This document shows, piece by piece, positions 1 to 8,342 of a stretch of 34,014 nt of DNA. Source of the stretch: JAZSMJ01 sp045535815 (GTDB taxonomy: Bacteria > Bacillota > Clostridia > Oscillospirales > CAG-272). Where the stretch lies: contig JAZSMJ010000061.1 in assembly GCA_045535815.1 (NCBI GenBank), positions 1-34,014 on the forward strand, given 5' to 3'. Within the stretch, counting starts at the first letter, position 1, and each line of letters opens with the position of its first letter. The notes beneath the pieces are model-generated. The model searched no databases and was not told where the DNA came from. It saw nothing but the letters and a program-made list of their open reading frames with translations. A program made the translations under genes and the position numbers.

Positions 1-1
1 T

Positions 2-97
2 AAAACAATACTCAATTCCGCAGATATGAAAGCAATTCCTTTGTATGAAAGAGTGGGTTTCCATACTTCATCAACAATTATGTACATAGACCTTTAA
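2..97 (+). CDS. GNAT-family acetyltransferase, C-terminal fragment (cut by window edge)
   Basis: An open frame enters from the left edge and stops with TAA at 95-97. Its 31 residues include PLYERVGF, which is the typical end of a GNAT (Gcn5-related) N-acetyltransferase, where a tyrosine in the last helix sits near the acetyl-CoA sulphur, followed by the closing beta strands (TIMYIDL). These enzymes move an acetyl group from acetyl-CoA to an amine. The substrate cannot be told from this piece. Inverted repeats follow the stop codon. Confidence 0.6.
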   Translation, partial: KTILNSADMKAIPLYERVGFHTSSTIMYIDL

Positions 98-118
98 ATT
101 CAAATTGATTTGACAATA

Positions 119-138
119 AGACAAATTCCAATTTGTCT
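119..138. repeat. Perfect 9-bp inverted repeat, possible operator
   Basis: AGACAAATT at 119-127 and AATTTGTCT at 130-138 are perfect inverted copies separated by two bases. The spacing suits a dimeric regulator (MarR-like) better than an RNA hairpin, as a two-base loop is too tight. A TTGACA lies just to the left at 110-115, but I see no good -10 box. The function is unknown. Confidence 0.45.
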
Positions 139-197
139 AACTGATAAAGGGCGCACTTCTATACATCGCATTCTGCCATGTAGTGCGAACAATGATA

Positions 198-227
198 AAA
201 GCCAAGCTGCATCTACAGCTTGGCTTT
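198..227. terminator. Hairpin terminator between convergent genes
   Basis: AAAGCCAAGCTG (198-209) and CAGCTTGGCTTT (216-227) form a perfect 12-bp stem with a 6-base loop. On the minus strand it is followed by TTTTAT, which fits intrinsic termination of the lipoprotein gene ending at 290. On the plus strand it would serve the acetyltransferase gene. Confidence 0.7.
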
Positions 228-289
228 AACTGTTTTACGACCACCCGCCAAAAGGGAGGCGTTTTGTGTTGCAAATTATTGATTTTAAC

Positions 290-1138
290 TTATTCAGCAA
301 CTACTACCGAATAGATGTGAGGCTGAGGTCCTTCGTACCAGTACATAAAGCCTTCCATATCGATAACGTCACCTACGCTGAGATTCTGAACTGCTTTGTA
401 AGCATCGGAATCAGCGTTTGTGAGGTAGTATTCAATAACGAAAGTATATGTGTTGCCGTTTGCGGAAGCCTTGAAATAAAGGTCGCTGTCAGAGCCTTCC
501 TGACCGGAACCGTCCCAACCGTAAAGGAATGCATGCTCTTCGCCGTTTGCATCCTGGGATGCTTCAACAGTCATTCCCTTAAAGCTTACTTTTCTGTTCT
601 GATAGTCAACTACGTTGGCTACAGAAATGATCTCTGTTGCATCGATAGGCTCAGATACGTATGAACCGTCAATAATTTCAAAGGTGGAATCGATAATTTC
701 AACTTCACCCGAGAATGCTGTCTTGTAGCCCTTAACTCTGATCTTTGTTCCTTCAACAAGCTTAGCATAGTCTTCTTCGGAGCAAGTCATATTATAGAGG
801 AAGTATCCGCCGTTTTCATCCTGTGTATAAACAGTTGCCTTGTTATCCCACCAGGACTGCTTTGCCTGAACGTAAGTCTCAACTACAACGGGTGTATCGA
901 GCTCTGCTGCGATATACTCATCGTAAGACATAACTGCAATATTTGCAAAGGGATCGTCGCTATCGTTGCTTTCTGCTTCGTCGCCCTCTACTGCGTCGCT
1001 TTCGCTCTCAACTGCATCACCGTTTGTTTCAACGTCATTGTTGCTTTCGCCCTCAACAATATCGTCTTCAGCATTGTTACATGCAACGAGTGTGAGTGCA
1101 AAAAGAACAGCTAATAATAAGCATAAAAACTTTTTCAT
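290..1138 (-). CDS. Lipoprotein with two OB-fold-like segments, unknown function
   Basis: 282 residues. The N-terminus has a basic start, a hydrophobic run and the lipobox LVAC with the cysteine at residue 20, so it should be lipid-anchored on the outside of the membrane. An acidic, Asn/Glu/Ser-rich linker of about 45 residues follows. The rest looks like two related beta-rich units: residues about 75-160 (strand pattern with VVVETYVQA, GTKIRVKGYK) and 170-282 (RKVSFKGMTVEA, GDVIDMEGFMYWY), both typical of OB-folds of the tRNA-anticodon or DUF5689 sort. I cannot assign a ligand. The start is set by AAAGGAG about 8 bases upstream of the ATG. It has its own promoter, so it is not part of the ABC operon behind it. 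Confidence 0.75.
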   Translation of the reverse strand: MKKFLCLLLAVLFALTLVACNNAEDDIVEGESNNDVETNGDAVESESDAVEGDEAESNDSDDPFANIAVMSYDEYIAAELDTPVVVETYVQAKQSWWDNKATVYTQDENGGYFLYNMTCSEEDYAKLVEGTKIRVKGYKTAFSGEVEIIDSTFEIIDGSYVSEPIDATEIISVANVVDYQNRKVSFKGMTVEASQDANGEEHAFLYGWDGSGQEGSDSDLYFKASANGNTYTFVIEYYLTNADSDAYKAVQNLSVGDVIDMEGFMYWYEGPQPHIYSVVVAE

Positions 1139-1183
1139 TTTTGTTCTCCTTTGATTTATGTAGTTTTTAAACGTACAAGAGAT

Positions 1184-1211
1184 ATTATACTCAAAAAAAC
1201 CGATAAGTCAA
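1184..1211 (-). promoter_or_regulatory. Sigma-A-type promoter of the OB-fold lipoprotein gene
   Basis: Read on the minus strand: TTGACT (1206-1211), 16-base spacer, TATAAT (1184-1189). It lies in the gap between the stop of the ABC binding-protein gene and the lipoprotein start, which separates the two transcription units. Confidence 0.65.
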
Positions 1212-1221
1212 TACGTACAGC

Positions 1222-2814
1222 CTATTTTTTTGATTTTTTTATTGCAGATACAGCTGCATACGCCGCAATGAATATCCATGCTACCGCAAGTGAAGACAGC
1301 AATACTACCGAAGTGGTCGGCAAAGCTCCGAGATCGGTCTTCCCCTCAAGCACGGAATCACCGCTTAAATTCAGTCTGTAAAGAGAGGTGACGTCATTAT
1401 ACAGCTTATCCATATATGCGTCGTTTACCGTCTCTTTTCTCCTTACCGACTTGGTTACGCTTTCAATAAGCTGTCCAGATGCATCACGAAGCGATGCAGA
1501 GCCGTTGAACACACTTGTAACGAACGTATTGTCTACGTTGTCAAGCAAAAGCTTTACTGCTTCTATCTTCACCTTATAATATTTATCGTTATCCTCTCCT
1601 GCTCTTGAGAGATAGTCTGAATATTCATCGCTCTGCTGAGCCTTGAGTGTAACAGGCACGTATCCCTCGGTTTGAGAATAGGCTATCTGTACCTCGTTTG
1701 TCAAAAGATACTGCATAAACAGCCACGATGCCAACACCTCGTGCGGATCCTCTTTATTGAAGATACACATAGACGGGCCCTGAGATATCATATCGGGTGA
1801 GGCGGGATCAAACTGAGGTATCATTCTTACCTCGGTTTCAAACTCGACGAGTGCCTCCTCGCTGATATCGCAAAGGGGTGCATCGGTACCCATCCAGGTA
1901 GAGCCTGCTGTTGAATCTATCGCAAATACGCACTGCCCTGCATTCAGAAAGTTTGCAGGATAGCTCGATATTTTAAAGGTCGAAAAAGCCCCTATTTTTA
2001 CGTGCTTAGCTATAGTATAGAGCTGCTCCTTGGTAGTATCGTTAAATATAAGTATCTCGCCTCGGTTATTCGAATACGGAGCGTCAAGCTGTCTGAGCAT
2101 CTGTATCATCATATTATCGGTGGACTTATATATAAACGGTATCATTACCTTCTGACCGTTCAGCTTATAGATGCCGTTTTCATCCTTTTCGGCCGCCGCA
2201 TCGGCAACCTCCCATATAAAATCCCAAGTCAGAACGTCGGGAACGGTATACCCCAGAGCCTCAACGTAGTTCTTATTTATGTAGCAGGCCTCGGTTGAGC
2301 GCATATACGGAAGAGCATAATACTCGTCTCCAAATGCACATTCAGACAGGAATTTAGGTATCATCTCGTCAATACTCGGAGAGTCAAATCTTACCTCGCT
2401 GCCGCCAAGTCCGTATTTTTTATCCTCCATAAGACCGCTAAGAGGCACGACTACGTTCTCACCCGTCATATAGGTTGCAATATGGTCCGGATAGGTGATA
2501 CATACGTTTGGAGTTGTATTGGTCGAGATATTGGTAATAACGTCGTTGTAGATTTTGCCGTAATCGGTATACAGTCTCAGATTTACGGTAATATTGGGAT
2601 ATATTTCCTGAAAATCTGAAATAGCTTTTGCATATATATCAGTCTGAGCCTTATTGGTATCGTTCTTTGCCCAGAATGTTATCTCATATTCCCTGTCGGT
2701 ATCAAATTCCTGCGGAATACTGAAGCTTGATATCTCCCTTGAGCCGTGGCATCCGCAAAGCACCAAAAGCAATGACGCAAGGACTAAAATCATTGATATT
2801 ATTCTTTTTCTCAT
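1222..2814 (-). CDS. ABC transporter extracellular solute-binding lipoprotein with C-terminal membrane anchor
   Basis: 530 residues. A signal peptide ends in the lipobox LCGC, so the mature protein begins with a lipidated cysteine. The body (about 45-440) matches family 1 sugar/polyol binding proteins (EITFWAKNDT, FQEIYPNITV, ALPYMRSTEACYINK, WLFMQYLLTNEVQ). It would capture the substrate for the two permeases encoded just upstream in the operon. The gene overlaps the preceding permease by 4 bases (ATGA), a sign of translational coupling. Oddity: residues 498-530 are LPTTS, about 22 hydrophobic residues, then KKSKK. That is the layout of a sortase signal, or simply a second membrane anchor; ordinary binding proteins lack it. 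The substrate is unresolved: UgpB-like and sugar binders are both possible. Confidence 0.88.
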   Translation of the reverse strand: MRKRIISMILVLASLLLVLCGCHGSREISSFSIPQEFDTDREYEITFWAKNDTNKAQTDIYAKAISDFQEIYPNITVNLRLYTDYGKIYNDVITNISTNTTPNVCITYPDHIATYMTGENVVVPLSGLMEDKKYGLGGSEVRFDSPSIDEMIPKFLSECAFGDEYYALPYMRSTEACYINKNYVEALGYTVPDVLTWDFIWEVADAAAEKDENGIYKLNGQKVMIPFIYKSTDNMMIQMLRQLDAPYSNNRGEILIFNDTTKEQLYTIAKHVKIGAFSTFKISSYPANFLNAGQCVFAIDSTAGSTWMGTDAPLCDISEEALVEFETEVRMIPQFDPASPDMISQGPSMCIFNKEDPHEVLASWLFMQYLLTNEVQIAYSQTEGYVPVTLKAQQSDEYSDYLSRAGEDNDKYYKVKIEAVKLLLDNVDNTFVTSVFNGSASLRDASGQLIESVTKSVRRKETVNDAYMDKLYNDVTSLYRLNLSGDSVLEGKTDLGALPTTSVVLLSSLAVAWIFIAAYAAVSAIKKSKK

Positions 2815-3686
2815 CCCTTTGTACCCCCTCTTGCAACCCCTTCCATTATCTTCTTTCTGAAGATAAGGAACAGCACTACCAGCGGAAGCGATATAACGAC
2901 TACAGCCGCCATCATTGCAGGAATATTCTCACGCCCGAATCCGTTTTCACGTATCTCCTGAATTCCGTTTGACACAAGGAAATACGCCTGTTCATCTGTA
3001 ATAAGACGGGGCCATACGTATGAGTTCCAGCATTCGATAACCTTAAGTATGGTAATGGTTATAATGGTAGGTCTGCAGATAGGTATCATCACCTTAAACA
3101 TATATTTAAGGTCGGCAGTTCCGTCCACTTTTGCGGCATAGTAGAGCTCATCGGGTATCTGCGCAAAATTTTCTTTCAGCAGATAGATATAGAATACAGA
3201 CGTTACCGACGGCAATATAAGCCCCATAAACGTATTTCTCATATCGAGATTTGTAATAGTGGTATAGTTGGTTATTATAACCAGCTCATTCGGTATCATC
3301 ATAAGTGCGAGAAAGAGGGTAAAAACTGCATTTTTACCTCTGAATTCAAGTCTTGCAAAGGCAAACGCCGCAGGTATGATAACGATAAGCATTATCGCCG
3401 TGGTAGCTAAGGTGAATATCATCGTGTTCAAAAAATATCTCCCAAGCGGAACAGCGGTAAAGGCTTCTCTGTAATTTTCAAGTGTCGGTGACAGAGTAAA
3501 AAATTTCGGTATGTATTCAGAGTTATACGCACCGTAACTCTTGACCGAGGTAAGTATCATCCAATAGAAAGGAAACAGTACTATAAGTCCCCAAAAGATA
3601 AGAAAAACGTACGTTACGGCATTTACCGTCTTTTGACGGATGCTTGCCGACCTTTCTATTTTATCATAATCAAATTGCTTTTCCAT
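2811..3686 (-). CDS. Carbohydrate ABC transporter permease, MalG/UgpE type
   Basis: 291 residues with about six membrane segments. The first spans residues 25-47. The cytoplasmic EAA loop lies near 180-202 (ELYYAAKVDG, then IP), where the permease docks on the ATPase. The N-terminal PFYWMILTSVKS is typical of MalG-type subunits. It forms half of the import channel with the MalF-type protein encoded 12 bases upstream. AAGGTG lies nine bases before the ATG. The 3' end overlaps the binding-protein start by 4 bases. Confidence 0.92.
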   Translation of the reverse strand: MEKQFDYDKIERSASIRQKTVNAVTYVFLIFWGLIVLFPFYWMILTSVKSYGAYNSEYIPKFFTLSPTLENYREAFTAVPLGRYFLNTMIFTLATTAIMLIVIIPAAFAFARLEFRGKNAVFTLFLALMMIPNELVIITNYTTITNLDMRNTFMGLILPSVTSVFYIYLLKENFAQIPDELYYAAKVDGTADLKYMFKVMIPICRPTIITITILKVIECWNSYVWPRLITDEQAYFLVSNGIQEIRENGFGRENIPAMMAAVVVISLPLVVLFLIFRKKIMEGVARGGTKG

Positions 3687-3698
3687 TTGAATAACACC

Positions 3699-4589
3699 TT
3701 AATAATGAACATGTTTCTTACTTATCATCAAGTTGATGCAGGTAATTGTCAGAACTATGAAGAAAAGTATTATTGCAGCCGCAGATGCGTAGGACGGATA
3801 TCCACCGCTGTCTCCGTACAGCATATCGTAAATATAGCCTACGATGGTATTCATTCCCGCAGCATTCAAATTAGTACCGAACAGTGCAACTGCATCGCTG
3901 TACGCCTTGAACGCACCGATAAATCCCGTTATCACGAGATAGAATATCATAGGAGATATCATCGGAAGAGTGATCCTTGTGAATATTCTCACCCTTGAGG
4001 TGCCATCAACCTTTGCAGCATTGTAATAATCCTGCTTTACAGATGCAAGCGCACTTGTGAGTATCAGTATTTTGAACGGCATAACCACCCATATAGTATA
4101 AAGGCATAAAACGAACATCTTTGCCCAATACGGTCCGTCGATAAAATCCACCGAGGCGCCGCCGAACATATTTATAAGCAGATTTACAAGTCCTTCCGAA
4201 TAGGGCGTTTTTTTGAAAAGGATCATAAAAACGAGTCCTACTGCAAGTGTGTTTGTAACGTACGGAAGGAAATATACCGTTTGAAAGAGATTTCTCAGCG
4301 GCTTTATCGAGGAAAGTCCTACCGATATCAGAAGAGCGATACCCGTAGATAACGGAACGGTTATCAAAACCAATATAAAGGTATTTTTTACCGCCGAAAG
4401 AAAATACGGATCGTGAAGTATGTAAGAATAGTTATACGTGCCTACCCCGAAAAAGGTCTGCGATGCAGAATTATATCCCTCTTCAAAGGAGTATATAAAA
4501 ACGTCTATCAGAGGATATACCATAAAGACTCCGAGAAAAGCTATCGCAGGCAGAAGGTAGAGCCATCCTTTTGCGTTTCTGTTATCCAT
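3699..4589 (-). CDS. Carbohydrate ABC transporter permease, MalF/UgpA type
   Basis: 296 residues with six predicted membrane segments. The start KGWLYLLPAIAFLGVFMVYP is characteristic of the MalF/UgpA subunit. The EAA loop is at about 187-212 (DYYNAAKVDG, ending LP). It pairs with the MalG-type subunit to form the membrane channel of a sugar or polyol importer. It starts two bases after the ATPase stop codon. The ribosome binding site (GCGGTAGA) is weak, so its translation may depend on coupling to the ATPase gene. Confidence 0.92.
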   Translation of the reverse strand: MDNRNAKGWLYLLPAIAFLGVFMVYPLIDVFIYSFEEGYNSASQTFFGVGTYNYSYILHDPYFLSAVKNTFILVLITVPLSTGIALLISVGLSSIKPLRNLFQTVYFLPYVTNTLAVGLVFMILFKKTPYSEGLVNLLINMFGGASVDFIDGPYWAKMFVLCLYTIWVVMPFKILILTSALASVKQDYYNAAKVDGTSRVRIFTRITLPMISPMIFYLVITGFIGAFKAYSDAVALFGTNLNAAGMNTIVGYIYDMLYGDSGGYPSYASAAAIILFFIVLTITCINLMISKKHVHY

Positions 4590-4591
4590 TA

Positions 4592-5707
4592 TTATCTACC
4601 GCATAAGTCTACGTCAAAGTAGATCCTTTCCTCGGTTTCTTTGCTGAATATGAAGGTCTTGCTTCTCTTAAGCGCAAATCTTACGTCAGAAGAGCTTGTA
4701 TCCACGCTGTTTTCAGAGCTGATTATTGAGCGCACTGCTTCAGAGATGCAGGAAGGATTTTTTGAAACGACGCTGACGTCTCTGCCCATAACCTCAACTC
4801 CCGAAAGCTGACAGCACATAGGTCCGTTTTGATCTAACACAAATCCCTCGGGACGAATACCTACGTATACCGCTTGATCGGAAACGTCCTTCATCTCAAG
4901 CACGGCATCGTCTCCGATATACAGCATACCGCCTGCTACCCTGCCCTCAAAAACGTTTATGGGCGGTGTTCCGAGAAATTTTGCAACGAACAGATTTATA
5001 GGGTCGTCATAAACGTCCTGCGGCTTGCCTATCTGCTGAACTACACCCGATTTCATAACGACTATCATATCCGATATGCTCATAGCTTCTTCCTGGTCGT
5101 GCGTTACGAAGACGGTCGTTATACCCGTTTCTCTTTGTATTCTTCTTATCTCTTCTCTGGTCTGAAGACGGAGTCTTGCGTCAAGATTTGAAAGAGGCTC
5201 GTCAAGAAGAAGAACACGCGGCATTTTCACAAGCGCTCTTGCTATGGCAACACGCTGCTGCTGTCCGCCCGAAAGCTCACTCGGCTTTCTGTCCATAAGC
5301 TCGCTTATCTGCACAAGCGAGGCTATCTTATCGGCTTTTTCAAGCATCTCTTCCTTGGAGAGCTTAGCTTCGCCTCGAAGATTCTGAAGAGGAAATATGA
5401 TATTCTGCCTTACCGTCAGATGTGGGTAAAGAGCATAGTTCTGAAAAACAAGTCCGACCCCTCTGTTTTCGGGGGGCAAAGAGCTTACGTCATCCTCACC
5501 GAAGAATATCCTTCCTTCAGTTGGCTTCTGCAGACCGCAGATAAGATTGAGCACGGTGCTTTTTCCGCATCCGGACGGTCCGAGCAGACCTATCAGCTTA
5601 CCGTCGGGTATCTCTATGGTAACATCGTTTACCGCTATAACGTCTCCCTGCGCCTTTTTTGAGCGGTTGGGAAATTTTTTCGTCAAATTTTGTAATACGA
5701 CCTTCAT
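4592..5707 (-). CDS. ABC transporter ATP-binding protein, MsmK/UgpC type
   Basis: 371 residues, normal for this family. Walker A GPSGCGKS is at 43-50, the Q-loop glutamine at 89, signature LSGGQ at 145-149, Walker B with catalytic glutamate VLLLDE at 165-170, the D-loop directly after it and the switch histidine H203 in VFVTHD. Residues from about 240 onward form the OB/TOBE regulatory region of carbohydrate importers; its last 60 residues diverge from what I recall of MsmK/MalK. It energises the permease pair encoded downstream and may also serve other importers. It is the first gene of the four-gene operon, with AAAGGA eight bases before the ATG and a consensus promoter upstream. Confidence 0.93.
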   Translation of the reverse strand: MKVVLQNLTKKFPNRSKKAQGDVIAVNDVTIEIPDGKLIGLLGPSGCGKSTVLNLICGLQKPTEGRIFFGEDDVSSLPPENRGVGLVFQNYALYPHLTVRQNIIFPLQNLRGEAKLSKEEMLEKADKIASLVQISELMDRKPSELSGGQQQRVAIARALVKMPRVLLLDEPLSNLDARLRLQTREEIRRIQRETGITTVFVTHDQEEAMSISDMIVVMKSGVVQQIGKPQDVYDDPINLFVAKFLGTPPINVFEGRVAGGMLYIGDDAVLEMKDVSDQAVYVGIRPEGFVLDQNGPMCCQLSGVEVMGRDVSVVSKNPSCISEAVRSIISSENSVDTSSSDVRFALKRSKTFIFSKETEERIYFDVDLCGR

Positions 5708-5754
5708 TGCTTAGTTCCTTTGCATAACATATTTCATTCTATAATTTACCTTTG

Positions 5755-5783
5755 ATTATAGCATATCACGTCTGTTTGTGCAA
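5755..5783 (-). promoter_or_regulatory. Promoter of the ABC importer operon
   Basis: On the minus strand: TTGCAC (5778-5783), 17-base spacer, TATAAT (5755-5760), about 50 bases upstream of the ATPase start. I see no cre-like catabolite site or other clear operator in this gap, which also holds the upstream region of the divergent catalase gene. Confidence 0.65.
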
Positions 5784-5870
5784 GTAAAATGTAATTTTTT
5801 AGATGCTTGATTTTGCATACGGATAAAACGCATCGGGAATACTTATAAAAAAAGAAAGGATCGATAAACA

Positions 5871-6542
5871 ATGTTTAAACACGAAAAAATTCTTTTCCAT
5901 CCGGTAGAGATAGAAAAAGCCAATCCGCAGTATGCGGCACTCCTTCAGGAGCAGCTCGGAGGCGGAAACGGTGAGCTTAAAGCGGCAATGCAATATATGT
6001 CGCAAAGCTTCAGAATAAAAGATCCCGAAATAAAGGATCTTTTTATGGATATTGCCGCAGAAGAGCTGTCGCATATGGAAATGATCGCCCAGACCATAAA
6101 TCTTCTGAACGGACACGACGTAGATGCCTCAAGCGTGCCTGCAGGCGAGATACAGACACACGTTTTGCTCGGGCTGAATCCCGGTCTTATAAATGCATCC
6201 GGCTATTCCTGGACGGGAGACTATGTAACGGTAACGGGTGACCTTTGTGCAGATCTTTTGTCAAACATCGCATCAGAGCAGAGAGCAAAAGTGGTTTATG
6301 AGTATCTTTACAGACAGATAAACGATAAGAAGGTAAAGGAAACGATCGATTTTCTCCTCAACCGTGAGGAAGCACATAACGCCATGTTCAGAGAGGCGTT
6401 TAATAAGGTGCAGAACAGCGGATCAAACCGTGATTTCGGAACAACGCAGGCGGCAAAGATGTATTTCAGTCTGTCTGAGCCTTCTCCCGAAAACAGCCGT
6501 TTTACAGACCTTCAAGGGAATCCCCCTTCTTTTGAGCATTAA
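5871..6542 (+). CDS. Manganese catalase family protein (CotJC-like)
   Basis: 223 residues of a ferritin-like four-helix bundle. The expected dimanganese ligands can be placed: E35 (GELKAAMQY), E65 and H68 (EELSHMEM), E136 (IASEQRAKVVYE) and H169 (NREEAHNAMF). This spacing agrees with non-heme Mn catalases, which convert hydrogen peroxide to water and oxygen. The protein is shorter than the roughly 270-300 residues of classic Mn catalases and nearer to the spore-coat protein CotJC, so a role in peroxide defence or in the spore coat is possible. No cotJA or cotJB is nearby. GAAAGG lies upstream of the ATG. The gene stands alone, divergent from the ABC operon. Confidence 0.85.
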   Translation: MFKHEKILFHPVEIEKANPQYAALLQEQLGGGNGELKAAMQYMSQSFRIKDPEIKDLFMDIAAEELSHMEMIAQTINLLNGHDVDASSVPAGEIQTHVLLGLNPGLINASGYSWTGDYVTVTGDLCADLLSNIASEQRAKVVYEYLYRQINDKKVKETIDFLLNREEAHNAMFREAFNKVQNSGSNRDFGTTQAAKMYFSLSEPSPENSRFTDLQGNPPSFEH

Positions 6543-6560
6543 AATATATTTATATACGAA

Positions 6561-6589
6561 AATAAGCGCTTCGATATGAAGCGCTTATT
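6561..6589. terminator. Bidirectional hairpin terminator
   Basis: AATAAGCGCTTC (6561-6572) and GAAGCGCTTATT (6578-6589) form a perfect 12-bp stem with a 5-base loop. It lies exactly between the convergent catalase and antiporter stops, with A/T-rich flanks on both sides. Confidence 0.8.
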
Positions 6590-6590
6590 A

Positions 6591-7868
6591 TTATTTATCC
6601 TTTGTGGGAGAAGTAGTCTCTCTGTATGAGGGCTGTCTGGGAGATATTTCACCTGCACGGATAAGTGCATTCTTGGTGAGCATAGGTCCAATAAGCTCAT
6701 ATATGAGAACTGCAAACAAGGTTATATTTCTTATAAGCATACCGCCCGGCAATACCTCAGCAGAAAGCGACATTCCGAGGGCAACTCCTGCCTGAGGAAG
6801 AAGCGTTATACCAAGATATTTTACTATCTCGGGAGAGGTATGTACAGCCTGTGCGCTGAATCTTGCCCCATAATATTTTCCAAGAGATCTTGATAAGATA
6901 TAGAAAATTCCTACGATAACTACGGTAAGCTCGGTAAACACGCTAAGCTCAAGCTCAGCACCGCTCAGAACGAAGAACAGAACGAAGAGCGGAGCGGTCC
7001 ATCTGTCTGCCTTTTCCATAAGATCTGCAGAGAAATCGCATATATTGCAGAACACCGTACCGAGCATCATACAAACGAGAAGCGATGAAAATCCTATGTG
7101 AATGGACGCTATCTCAAATTCAAGCTGTGATAATGCAACCGTCAGCATAATAAAGGTTACCGAAAGGCTCAGACGCTTACTGTTCGAGTGGAAGCACTTT
7201 TCAAATGCTGTGAAAAGTATACCCATAACGAATCCGAGAGCTATCGAAAGCACGACCTCAAGAAGCGGCTCAAGTATTACCGAAAGCAGATTGAACGATC
7301 CGCTTGTAAGCGTTTTTGCTATGCCGAAGGATACTGCAAATATAACGAGACCAACGGCATCGTCAAGCGCAACTATCGGAAGAAGTATGCTTGTAAGCGG
7401 TCCCTTTGCCTTATACTGTCTTACTACCATCAGCGTTGCCGCAGGTGCGGTTGCCGAGGCTATTGCACCGAGCACTATTGCAACGTGAAGCGGGAACTTA
7501 TCCTCTCCAAGTATAAAATGAAGCCCTATCAGAAAGGCGTCAACCACAACGGTGGTAACGACTGCCTGGAATATTCCGATAATAGTTGCCTGCTTGCCGT
7601 TTTGCTTAAGCTGCGAGACTCTGAATTCGTTTCCTATTGCAAATGCGATAAATCCGAGCGCAACGTCTGAAAGTATCTGAAACGACTTTACGTTTTCGGT
7701 AGAGATAAAGCCGATCCCGTTTACGCCAAGCATACCGAGGCAGTACGGTCCGACGAGGATTCCGGCGATAAGATATCCCGTTACTGCCGGAAGCTTTAAA
7801 GGTTTTACGACACGGGACATAAGAAGTCCTGCCGCAATAGCTATTGATAAACTTAATAAGATTTCCAT
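6591..7868 (-). CDS. Cation:proton antiporter, CPA2/KefB-like membrane domain
   Basis: 425 residues, almost entirely hydrophobic, with about 12 membrane segments. The start SRVVKPLKLPAVTGYLIAGI, FIAFAIGNEFRVSQL and the region AIASATAPAATLMVV are hallmarks of the CPA2 (NhaA/KefB/NapA) antiporter fold, which exchanges Na+ or K+ for protons. The conserved acidic pair is probably in VALDDAVGLVIFAVS. There is no C-terminal RCK/TrkA nucleotide-binding domain, so regulation of the Kef kind is unlikely. It is the last gene of a leftward cluster, 24 bases after ruvX, with AAGGA before the ATG. Confidence 0.85.
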   Translation of the reverse strand: MEILLSLSIAIAAGLLMSRVVKPLKLPAVTGYLIAGILVGPYCLGMLGVNGIGFISTENVKSFQILSDVALGFIAFAIGNEFRVSQLKQNGKQATIIGIFQAVVTTVVVDAFLIGLHFILGEDKFPLHVAIVLGAIASATAPAATLMVVRQYKAKGPLTSILLPIVALDDAVGLVIFAVSFGIAKTLTSGSFNLLSVILEPLLEVVLSIALGFVMGILFTAFEKCFHSNSKRLSLSVTFIMLTVALSQLEFEIASIHIGFSSLLVCMMLGTVFCNICDFSADLMEKADRWTAPLFVLFFVLSGAELELSVFTELTVVIVGIFYILSRSLGKYYGARFSAQAVHTSPEIVKYLGITLLPQAGVALGMSLSAEVLPGGMLIRNITLFAVLIYELIGPMLTKNALIRAGEISPRQPSYRETTSPTKDK

Positions 7869-7892
7869 AATAATTCCTTAGATGTTACTTAG

Positions 7893-8342
7893 TTAAAATG
7901 TTTTTTTATATTTGAGAGAATCGAGATAATTCTGAAGAATTATCTGAGCGGAAAGAGTATCTATAACGTTCTTTCTCTTCTTCCCTCTCGTATCGGTTAT
8001 GTTGAGTATCTGATGTGCAGCCATTGTGGTACAGCGCTCATCGTAAAGCTCGACCGGAAGCTCTGTAGCCTCTCTCAGCATATCTGCGAATTGGCAGGCG
8101 TGCTGTGAGCGCTCCCCTCTGCTTCCGTCCATATTTATCGGATTGCCGACGATAACAGAAGTTACTCTTTCTCTTTCAATAACCTCTTTTATCTTCTCTA
8201 TAAGCTCAGCCGGGTCTTCTGCCTTGATCGTACCTATCCCGTTTGCCATCATACCGAGTGAGTCGCTGACGGCAAGCCCGGTGCGAACGTCACCGTAGTC
8301 TACAGAGAGGATCCTTGTGTATTTGTTTGAATTGTCCTGCAT
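7893..8342 (-). CDS. ruvX: Holliday junction resolvase-like / pre-16S rRNA nuclease RuvX (YqgF)
   Basis: 149 residues from the preferred start, the usual length. It has the RNase H fold: ILSVDYGDVRTGLAVSD holds the first catalytic aspartate (D15), the loop VIVGNPINMDGSRGERS follows, then VELYDERCTTMAA and the C-terminal DTLSAQIILQNYLD. The family matures the 5' end of 16S rRNA and was earlier linked to Holliday junctions. A longer reading from 8375 exists, but the ATG at 8340-8342 has GAAGGA at good spacing, so I use it. The gene still overlaps the end of the hydrolase gene by 43 bases, so the two are probably co-translated. Confidence 0.92.
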   Translation of the reverse strand: MQDNSNKYTRILSVDYGDVRTGLAVSDSLGMMANGIGTIKAEDPAELIEKIKEVIERERVTSVIVGNPINMDGSRGERSQHACQFADMLREATELPVELYDERCTTMAAHQILNITDTRGKKRKNVIDTLSAQIILQNYLDSLKYKKTF

